Made by a program: the position numbers and the translations under genes. Of a stretch of 64,000 bases of DNA, positions 56,336-64,000 are shown piece after piece. Below the pieces are notes generated by a model that was not told the origin of the DNA, searched no databases, and saw only the letters and a program-made list of their open reading frames with translations. Position 1 is the stretch's first letter. Every line of letters starts with the position of its first letter. The stretch comes from Paenibacillaceae bacterium GAS479 (GTDB lineage: Bacteria > Bacillota > Bacilli > Paenibacillales > Paenibacillaceae): NCBI GenBank assembly GCA_900105225.1, contig LT629764.1:5455720-5519719 (forward strand). Direction: 5' to 3'.

Positions 56336-58198
56336 CTAAGCGGACAAAAAGCGATATTGAGCTTCAATAAGCCCATAATAGGTGCCGCCATGTCGCATCA
56401 GCTCGTCGTGATTCCCCTGCTCCACGATATGACCATGGTCCATAACGACGATATTGTCGGCGTGACGGATCGTCGACAGACGATGCGCGATGATGAATGA
56501 GGTGCGGCCTGCGAGCAGTGTTTTGAGCGCTTCTTGAATCTTCAGCTCAGTCTCGGTATCGATGCTGGCTGTCGCCTCGTCGAGAATGAGAATGGCCGGA
56601 TCTGCAAGCAGCGCCCGCGCAAAGCTGAGCAACTGCCGCTGGCCCATCGACAACACATTCCCCCGCTCCTGAACCTCCGTGTCATAACCGTCCGGAAGCG
56701 TCATGATGAAGTCATGCGCATGCACGGCCCGCGCCGCCATTTCGACCTCTTCATCCGTCGCGTTCAGTCGACCGAAGCGGATATTATCGCGGATTGTACC
56801 CGAGAAAATAAACGTGTCCTGCAGCACGATGCCGACCTGCGAGCGCAGGCTCTCAATCGTCACATCGCGGATGTCTTGTCCGTCGATGCGAACACTGCCC
56901 TCAACTGGATCATAAAACCGGCATAACAGGTTGATCATCGTACTTTTGCCGGAACCGGTATGGCCGACCAGTGCGATCGACTGTCCCGCTTTTACATCCA
57001 GCGAAATGCCCTTGAGCGCCGGACGTCCCTTTTCATACTCAAACACAATGTTGTCAAAGTTCACGTCGCCCTTGATGCCGGTCAGCATACGGGCGCGGCC
57101 GCTCTCCTCCACCGTCGGTTTTTCGTCGATGAATTCAAAGATTCGCTCGGAAGAAGCCATCGCGACGAGCAACTGGTTATACATCTGGCCGAGCCGGTTG
57201 ATCGGGTCCCAGAAGTTGCCGATGTAGTTGGCAAAGCCGACGAGCAGGCCAATGGTGATGACGCCTGTCTGGATCAGATGGGAGCCGTACCAGAACAGGA
57301 TGAGCGTTCCGATCGCCGCCGTCACCTCAATGATCGGTCCGAACGTCTGGTTAAGCGCTGAAGCGCGGTCCCAGCTCTTTTTGTTAATCGTGTTCATATG
57401 GTCGAAAAACTTGTAGTTCTCTTTCTCTTGAACGTACGCTTGGGTCACCTTAATACCCTGAATGGCCTCATTCAGATGGGAGTTAATGCGAGATTGCTTG
57501 ATGCGTACATCCTGCCAGGCAAAACGAATCCGCTTGCGCAGCGCGCCGGAGACGATAAACATGAGAGGTACAGTGATCATGACCGCAATGCCGAGCTGGA
57601 AATTCCAGATGAGCAAAATAAGGGCGATACCGATAAGCTGAACGCAGTCCATAAGCAAGTTGACTACGCCGTTGGTGAATAGATCCTGAAGCGAGTTGAC
57701 GTCGTTGGTGACGCGTACAAGCACGGAGCCTGCAGGTCTTTTGTCAAAAAAGCGGAAGCTAAGCTTCTGGATATGCTCAAAAAGTTGCTGGCGCAGGTCG
57801 TAAATAACCTTCTGCCCGATAATGTTCGTATACTTGATGCGAATCGCATTAGCCGCCCACTGAATGATGTAAAGGACGAGCAAGATGCCTCCGAACATTA
57901 ACAGTTTGCCCTTATTGCCACCGTTGTCAATGGCGTCATCGATGGCCAGAATAATAACGGCTGGCGCGGCCAAACGGTCATCGTTCCAAGCAGCATCATC
58001 CCGATCATCGGAATGAGCTGTTTCTGATAAGGCTTCATATAGGACAGCAGTCGAATGACCTGTTCCAGTTGAAAGGTTTTTCGATAATATCGTCATCCTG
58101 GTACTTAAACGCTGACGCTGGGCCTCAGCCGCTTCGTTCATGGAAGCGCTCTGTGCTGAGTCTGCCCCGTCCGACTTCCCATTGCTGCGGCTGCTCAT
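56336..58198 (-). pseudogene. ABC exporter half-transporter B with three small indels near the 5' end
   Basis: From about residue 80 on the product is a normal type IV ABC exporter: transmembrane domain, then Walker A GHTGSGKSTM, signature LSMGQRQL, Walker B ILILDEATASID. The first 80 codons are out of frame between about 57985 and 58110. Restoring one base at each of three places (near 58110, 58040-58075 and 57990) recovers FKYQDDDIIEK...QVIRLLSYMKPYQKQLIP. The three losses sum to a codon, so the frame is open as written but the first transmembrane helix is scrambled. This may be a true mutant or a sequencing problem. It overlaps its partner by TGATG. Confidence 0.75.
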
Positions 58199-59969
58199 CA
58201 GGCCGTGCCTCCCCTCGTCAGCGACTCGCCATCATCATGCTGCGGGCGGTCGGCATACTGAATGTTATAAACTTCCTGGTAAGGACCTTTTTGACGGATA
58301 AGTTGATTATGTTTGCCGCGCTGCACGATTTTACCTTTATCGAGTACAAGAATCTCGTCAGCGTTCTTAAGCGAGCTGATGCGGTGAGCGATGATGAACG
58401 TTGTACGGCCTTTCATCAGCTCTTTGAAGCCGGCTTGAATCTCATGCTCCGTCTCCATATCAACAGCGCTTGTCGCATCGTCCAGTATGAGGATATGAGG
58501 GTTGCGAATTAGCGCTCTCGCGATGGCGATCCGCTGCTTCTGACCTCCGGAGAGGCCCATGCCGCGCTCGCCTACCAGCGTCTCGTACCCAAGCGGCAAC
58601 TCCATGATGAAATCATGAGCTTTGGCCAGTTTGGCTGCACGTTCTATTTCCTCCGTTGATGCGTCCTTGTTAGCATAAGCGATGTTGTCGCGAATCGAGG
58701 CGGAGAAAAGGAATGTTTCCTGGAATACCGTAGCGATCTGGCTGCGTAAGCTCTGTACGTCCACGTTGCGGATGTCCAGGCCATCGACGGTAATTTGCCG
58801 TGTTTGACGTTGTAGGTGTGCATGAGCAGTTGGATGATCGTGCTTTTGCCTGAGCCGGTGCCGCCAAGCAGGCCGATGACAGAGCCGGGGGCTGCATTAA
58901 AGCTAATATCGGTCAGCGCTGGTTCCTTGTCCGCATAGTTAAACGTGACGTTTTCGAAGCGGACATGGCCTTTGAAAATTTTTTATCCAATACAACAGCG
59001 TCTGGCACACTCTTGACATGCACGTATTGATTGAGCAGCTCCAGTACGCGTTCGCCGGATGCTTTGAATTGAGTGTAGTTGTTGATGGAAGCCAATGCCC
59101 CACATCGGTCCGATAATGTACCAGATTAAGCTGAAAAATGCGACCAGTTCGCCGAGTGTGAGCGCATTATCTATAACTCGGAAACCTCCGGCAATAAGCA
59201 GGATGACTACGCTAAGGTTGGCAAGCAGCTCCATAACCGGAAAGTAACGCGCCCAAATTGTAGCTGCCCCGACCTGGTTCGTCTGGTAAGCCGTGCTGCG
59301 CACGGAAAATTTCTCCACTTCATGCGCTTCGCGAGCGAATGATTTTACGGTGCGTACACCGCTGACGTTTTCCTGCACCGCTGTTGTCATATGGCTGAGC
59401 GCTTGACGCATCTCGCGGAATGCAGGGTGGATATTCTTTTCGAAACGGAGGGCGGTGAAAATCAGCAGCGGCATTGCCGCCAGCGTAATGAGTGTAAGCT
59501 GCCAGTCCATGCTCATCATCATGATACCGCCGAACAGAACCATGAGGAACATGTTGAGAATCTGTGCAAAGCCGAAACCGATAAATTGACGGATTGCCTC
59601 CAAATCCGCTGTCAGACGGCTCATGAGGTCGCCGGTTTTGGCCGTGTCGTAGTAAGTATAGCTCAGCTCTTGCAGCTTGCCATAACTGGCATTGCGCAGC
59701 CGATAGGCGACCCGATTGCCAAGCCTGCCGCCAAAATAGCCGCTCAGGAAGTTCATGAAGCCTTTGAGCGAAACGACACAAACGACGATCAGCGACAAGA
59801 CCGGCACGGGACCCCAGTTTTCCGGTTTAACAACATTGTCGATAAGATACCGCAGCAGGTTCGGATAGACCAGTCCCAGCGCGGTTGCGCTAGCCAGACA
59901 CAGGATAGACGCGAAGATAAACTTCCGCTCCACCCAGTAAAATGGCTTAAGTTGCCTGAAAACCTCCAA
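58198..59969 (-). pseudogene. ABC exporter half-transporter A with three frameshifts
   Basis: The protein starts MEVFRQLKPFYWVERKFIFA, has six membrane helices and reaches YIIGPMWGIGFH, where the frame is lost near 59090. A second break near 58985 (one A missing in a run) and a third near 58798 (one A missing) lie before and inside the ATPase, which has Walker A GGTGSGKSTI, signature LSGGQKQR and Walker B ILILDDATSAVD with a degenerate D-for-E at the catalytic glutamate. Paired with the downstream gene it would form a heterodimeric BmrCD/YheIH-like multidrug exporter in which one ATP site is non-canonical. As read it cannot make a full protein. Confidence 0.8.
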
Positions 59970-60227
59970 TTGAGCTCTCTCCCCCGTTAGTTAGGTTGGT
60001 TTGTCTGGCGATTTCTGGTGAACATGGACGTATGTTATCAGCATCCTGCGGGGGCGGCAAACGTCTTTAAAGGCCGTATTTCCAGTTTTCTGCGCTTCAG
60101 CGCGACTGGGGAAAGCTTGAGAGGGACTAATCTCTCATTCAACGCCAAATCGTCACGGATACGTCACATTCAGTCATTTTGCCGGATATAACGCGGAAAG
60201 TTTAAATTTTATTTTTTTTTGAAAGGG

Positions 60228-60267
60228 GAAAAAACCAAGCCCATCCGGGGGATGGGCTTGGTTTTTG
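60228..60267 (-). terminator. Terminator downstream of the tandem arrays
   Basis: AAAACCAAGCCCATCC and GGATGGGCTTGGTTTT arms with a GG loop are followed on the minus strand by a T run. Transcripts from the dynamin gene would cross both arrays before meeting it. Confidence 0.8.
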
Positions 60268-60269
60268 GT

Positions 60270-60905
60270 AGAGATAGTAGCGGGTGATGCGGCGGCTTTT
60301 CGCCGGTATGGCGGGTAGTGCGGCGGCTTGGGGCCGGTATGGCGGCTAGCCCCGGAAGCCAGGTTAGCGGCTTTGCCGCTGTAAGGCGGGTAGTGCGGCG
60401 GCTTGGGGCCGGTATGGCGGGTCGTGCGGCGGTTGACGCCGGTATGGCGGCTAGCCCCGGGAGCCGGGATCAGCGGCTTTGCCGCTGTAAGGCGGGTAGT
60501 GCGGCGGCTTGTCGCCGGTATGGCGGCTAGCCCCGGGAGCCGGGATCAGCGGCTTTGCCGCTGTAAGGCGGGTAGTGCGGCGGCTTGGGGCCGGTATGGC
60601 GGGTCGTGCGGCGGTTGACGCCGGTATGGCGGCTAGCCCCGGGAGCCAGGGTCAGCGGCTTTGCCGCTGTATGGCGGGTAATGCGGCGGCTTGGGGCCGG
60701 TATGACGGGTGATGCGGCGGCTTGTCGCCGGGATGGCGGGTAGCCCCAGGAGCCGCAATCAGCGGCTTTGCCGCTGTAAGGCGGGTAGTGCGGCGGCTTG
60801 GGGCCGGTATGACGGGTGATGCGGCGGCTTGTCGCCGGGATGGCGGGTTGCCCCGGGAGCCAGGTTAGCGGTTTTGCCGCTGCAAAGCGGATAGTGCGGC
60901 GGGTT
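60270..60905. repeat. GC-rich tandem array, about 106-bp unit, six copies
   Basis: The block AGCGGCTTTGCCGCT starts at 60366, 60472, 60548, 60654, 60761 and, diverged, 60867, giving spacings of 106, 76, 106, 107 and 106. Each unit also has GCGGCGGCTTGGGGCCGGTA and CTAGCCCCGGGAGCC, both self-complementary. One unit has lost 30 bp. The open frames in it are by-products of GC composition. Confidence 0.85.
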
Positions 60906-61863
60906 GTATCTCATTTGAAGTGAAGCAAGTAGCTTTTGTTACTTGGTCGACGCGCCCCATGCTCTCTTGGAGCGAAGCAAGTAACTTTTGTTACTTGATC
61001 GACGCGCCCCATGCTCACTTGGAGTGAAGCAAGTAACTTTTCTTACTTGAACGACACGCCGATTCTCGCTTGGAGCAAAGCAAGTAGCTTTTGTTACTTG
61101 GTCGACGCGCCCCATGCTCACTTGGAGCGAAGCAAGTAACTTTTGTTACTTGAACGACGCGCCGATTCTCGCTTGGAGCGAAGCAAGTAACTTTTGTTAC
61201 TTGATCGACGCGCCCCATGCTCACTTGGAGTGAAGCAAGTAACTTTTCTTACTTGAACGACACGCCGATTCTCGCTTGGAGCAAAGCAAGTAGCTTTTGT
61301 TACTTGGTCGACGCGCCCCATGCTCTCTTGGAGTGAAGCAAGTAACTTTTCTTACTTGAACAATGCGCCGATTCTCGCTTGGAGCGAAGCAAGTAACTTT
61401 TCTTACTTGAACGACGCGCCCCATGCTCTCTTGGAATGAAGCAAGTAACTTTTTTTACTTGAACAATGCGCCGCCGATGCTCTCTTGGAGCGAAGCAAGT
61501 AACTTTTGTTACTTGAACGACACGCCGATTCTCGCTTGGAGCGAAGCAAGTAACTTTTGTTACTTGAACGACGCGCCGATTCTCACTTGGAGCGAAGCAA
61601 GTAACTTTTGTTACTTGAGCGACGCGCCGATGCTCTCTTGGAGCGAAGCAAGTAACTTTTCTTACTTGAACGACGCGCCCCATGCTCACTTGGAGCGAAG
61701 CAAGTAACTTTTCTTACTTGAACGACGCGCCTCTGCTCTCTTGGAGCGAAGCAAGTAACTTTTCTTACTTGAACAATGCGCCGATGCTCGCTTGGAGCGA
61801 AGCAAGTAACTTTTGTTACTTGAACGAAGCGCCTCTTGCTCTCTTGGAGCGAAGCAAGTAACG
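60906..61863. repeat. Hairpin-bearing tandem array, 51-54 bp unit, 18 copies
   Basis: Each unit holds the palindrome CAAGTAACTTTTGTTACTTG (or a CTT variant), flanked by GAAG and GACGCGCC, and a short variable part chosen from a few forms (GATTCTCGC, CCATGCTCAC, GATGCTCTC) before TTGGAGC. Units containing CCCC are 52 bp, the others 51. Positions 60970-61114 are duplicated exactly at 61178-61322, offset 208 bp (four units). A partial unit ends at 61863, two bases before the dynamin stop codon. Confidence 0.92.
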
Positions 61864-61864
61864 C

Positions 61865-64000
61865 TTAGCCCGCCTCTTGCTGCAACTCAGCCAATCTAAA
61901 GCTCAGTTCACGAAGAGCCACGAGATTACCGCCCTCCTGCATAGAGGCGATGCGCCCATCTAAATCACGAGCGAATGCTCCGAGCAGCGTATCAGCTGCA
62001 TCCTTTAAGCCACTATTCAAGCAAGTTGTGTAATGAGCCAGCCAAGCTGCGGAAGCTTCCTCCATCCAGCGACGGATGTCCGGAGCAAGCAGCTGCTCGA
62101 GCTCTTCGCGGAGCTTCTTTTTGCCATCGCCCTCGAAAAAGCTTCGCGGATTGCGGAACAAGCTGTACAGCCGCTTTCCGTCCACGGACGAAGTTTGCCA
62201 CGCAGTAAGCTCCGGCGGCGCCCCAAAAGCTGATGCTTCCCACGGCGCATGCTGGAAACCAGGCAGCATTGAGGACAAGCGCTCAGCGGCAGCCTCGCTG
62301 CGTGTACGAATTAGGTTGCCTGAGGCCGTTTCTAGACGCAGCGTCGTCGCCAGCAATTCCTGCGAAAGCTCCATCTGCAGCATACGTTGCAATTCTAACC
62401 AGGACGTCCAGACGGAATGACGCAGATCGCGCCCGTCATCCTGTAGGCTCGAAGGGTTGAAAGCAAAGTTGTAAAAGTCACCAAAGCCAAACCAGATACG
62501 CTGCTGGATGTAGTGGAACAGCTCCCGCATCTCCTTCTCCAGCTCTGTATTCGGTGGAGCATCGACGATTTCGGCTCGGATGCGCAGCCCCTGCTCCCGC
62601 ATCTCTTCCAGCTTGGCTCTTTGACGCTCCCGCGTATCGGCATCGCCCTCAGTGGCCTCGATCCAGCCTCCAATCGTCCTTGCGGCGCGATCCAGCTCAC
62701 CGTCTGCAGCTTGCACGGCCAATCGGCCGAGTTCGTTTCGAGTGAAGCTTAGGAAGCTGTCCTCAAACGCCGGGATGCCGGATTGTGAAAGAACCTCCTC
62801 ATCTCCGGTCTGCTTGCCCTTCAGGCCGAGCAGGCTGGAGACCGGGAATAACCTCGGGAAGCGGATGCCATGTTGCAGCAGATTGCTTCCCACATGCTTC
62901 AAAACATCGTTCAGCTCATCATCGGATGCGGCCAAATCGGCCGCGTTGACGAGGAAGAACATTTTATCCAATTCGAATTGATCCTTCACCCGGCCCAGTT
63001 GCATAAGGAACTGCCGATCCGCCTGGGAGAAAGCATGATTGTAATAAGTGACAAAAAGAATCGCATCGGCGTTCTTGATGTAGTTAAAGGCCACTCCCGT
63101 ATGGCGGGCATTGACGGAATCCGCCCCGGCGTATCGACGAGTACGATCCCCTGATCCGTTAGCGGCGAGCTGTAATACAGTTCGATCTCGCGAACGAAGC
63201 AGGAACGGCTTTCCTCAGCCACAAAGCGGCGATACTCCTCTTCTCCCACACTCAGCTCTTGCCCAAGCAGAGGAGCCAGCTCAGTCCAGCCGGATTCAGC
63301 TGCTTTGAGGAAACTGTAATGCGGCCTCCCAGCGGCATGGATGCCTTCTGGACGAAGTGCGGCGATGCGACGCAAAAGTACAGCTTCTTCGACGGTTGAA
63401 GCATCCTCGCCAAGCAAAGAAAGTGAGTAGCGCAAATCGTCCAGCAGCGCTTCTCGGCTTTTCATGCTGACGCGCGCCGTGCCATGCGGTTGTTCCGCCG
63501 TCGGCGCAAGTATGCGGTTGATCGCCGCCGTTGTCGGATTCGGCGATACGGGCAGTGCCCGCTCGCCGATGAGAGCATTGGCGAACGAGGATTTGCCCGC
63601 GCTGAATGCTCCGAAGCGGATCGTGAAGTTGCTCGCGCCAAGGCGCTCGGCGGGGCGAGCATCGCGCTCGCGGCCGCGGCTAGCGCCGGCTGCGGCGCGA
63701 GCAGCTCCGCCGCGGCGCGCAGCCGCGCGGCAGCCGCGCGCTGCGGCGCAAGGCGCCCTGCGCTAGCGGCGCCTGCGCGCGCGCCGCTGGCGCCATGCGC
63801 CGCCGCAGGCGCAGCGCCGCCGCGTGCCGCGGCCACGCCTGCGGCTGGCGCTGCGGCTGCGCTCGCCTGCGCCTGCGCGGCTGCGCCGGCTCGCGCTGCG
63901 CGCTGCGGCGCCGGCAGTGCCGGCCGCTGCGCCGCTGCCGCAGCGCGCCCGCGCGCGCTTCGCGCTCGGCGGCGGCCGCCTCCAGCGCGCCAAGCCGCGC
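61865..64000 (-). CDS. Dynamin-family GTPase, partial, with a frameshift
   Basis: The minus-strand frame reads RFGAFSAGKSSFANALIGE (P-loop) near 63610-63555, then continues to LVDTPG (G3) near 63130, where one G seems missing; the frame beyond gives ADSVNARHTGVAFNYIKNAD and LVNAADLA (G4-like), followed by a long helical stalk to the stop at 61865. This is the C-terminal GTPase half of a large bacterial dynamin of the DynA/YpbR kind that fuses and protects membranes. Upstream of about 63640 the sequence is over 80% GC and codes for low-complexity Ala/Arg in every frame, with a stop in the GTPase frame at 63763, so the 5' part is uncertain and runs off the window. Confidence 0.75.

Noticed and set aside
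60318..60712. Overlapping Ala/Gly/Arg-rich frames in the 106-bp array
   Set aside because: High GC leaves several frames open by chance; starts lack ribosome sites and composition follows the DNA repeat.
60939..61707. Open frames in the hairpin array coding for WSEASNFCYLNDA-type repeats on the plus strand and VTKVTCFAPSE-type repeats on the minus strand
   Set aside because: They arise because most units are 51 bp, a multiple of three. Both strands are open, there is no ribosome site, and frames break at each 52-bp unit.
60906..61863. CRISPR array
   Set aside because: Intervening parts are short and belong to a few recurrent forms rather than unique spacers, and no cas genes are present.

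Overview
This is a low-GC Gram-positive chromosome segment, most likely Paenibacillus or a close relative. That assignment rests on the gene set (odhAB, parEC, purT, a zinc uptake operon, a WsfD-like protein, a large dynamin-like GTPase), AGGAGG-type ribosome sites throughout, a B. subtilis-like Zur box and the intergenic repeat families. No database search was run, so species and family names come from recognised motifs and recalled family features.

Layout. 1-8.9 kb: housekeeping and accessory genes (DegV, GNAT and hexapeptide acyltransferases, MBL hydrolase, CPBP protease, ABC-2 exporter, NUDIX) and a beta-lactamase-like gene broken by a perfect 7-bp tandem duplication. 9-14.2 kb: an accessory patch with a decayed IS256 element, a DUF4279 gene carrying an in-frame amber codon, and a decayed IS1380 element. 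14.4-22.8 kb: a six-gene minus-strand exopolysaccharide operon resembling B. subtilis ydaKLMN and Listeria pss. It encodes a WsfD-like membrane protein, a degenerate GGDEF protein that keeps an RxxD I-site, a YdaL-like anchored protein, a GT2 synthase, a BcsB-like protein and a GH113-like protein. 23-29 kb: a zinc region (COG0523 GTPase, znuCBA, zur) with two Zur boxes flanking a recognisable promoter, next to a TetR/SDR locus fused by deletion and a 25-codon membrane micro-ORF. 29.7-40.4 kb: odhAB, an aldehyde dehydrogenase divergent from an XRE regulator, RNA-modification genes, MarR and asd. 40.4-46.2 kb: a serine hydrolase translationally coupled to a UvrA2-type protein, then fused IS21 and IS3 remnants that truncate an esterase. 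46.2-55.7 kb: parC/parE, an ABC-2 exporter, an SGNH hydrolase, purT and ArsR. 56.3-60 kb: a heterodimeric ABC exporter whose two genes both carry several small indels. 60.3-61.9 kb: two unrelated tandem arrays back to back (about 106-bp GC-rich units, then 18 hairpin-bearing units of 51-54 bp) lying directly 3' of a dynamin-like gene that runs off the right edge through extremely GC-rich sequence.

The least-explained structures are the hairpin array, the 106-bp array, the dispersed TGTCCCA-ended repeat family (three copies), a 169-bp inverted-repeat element in the purT 3' region and an orphan terminator near 44.98 kb. Many frameshifts are single-base losses, often in short mononucleotide runs, so some pseudogene calls could reflect sequencing errors. 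No tRNA, rRNA or CRISPR array was seen.
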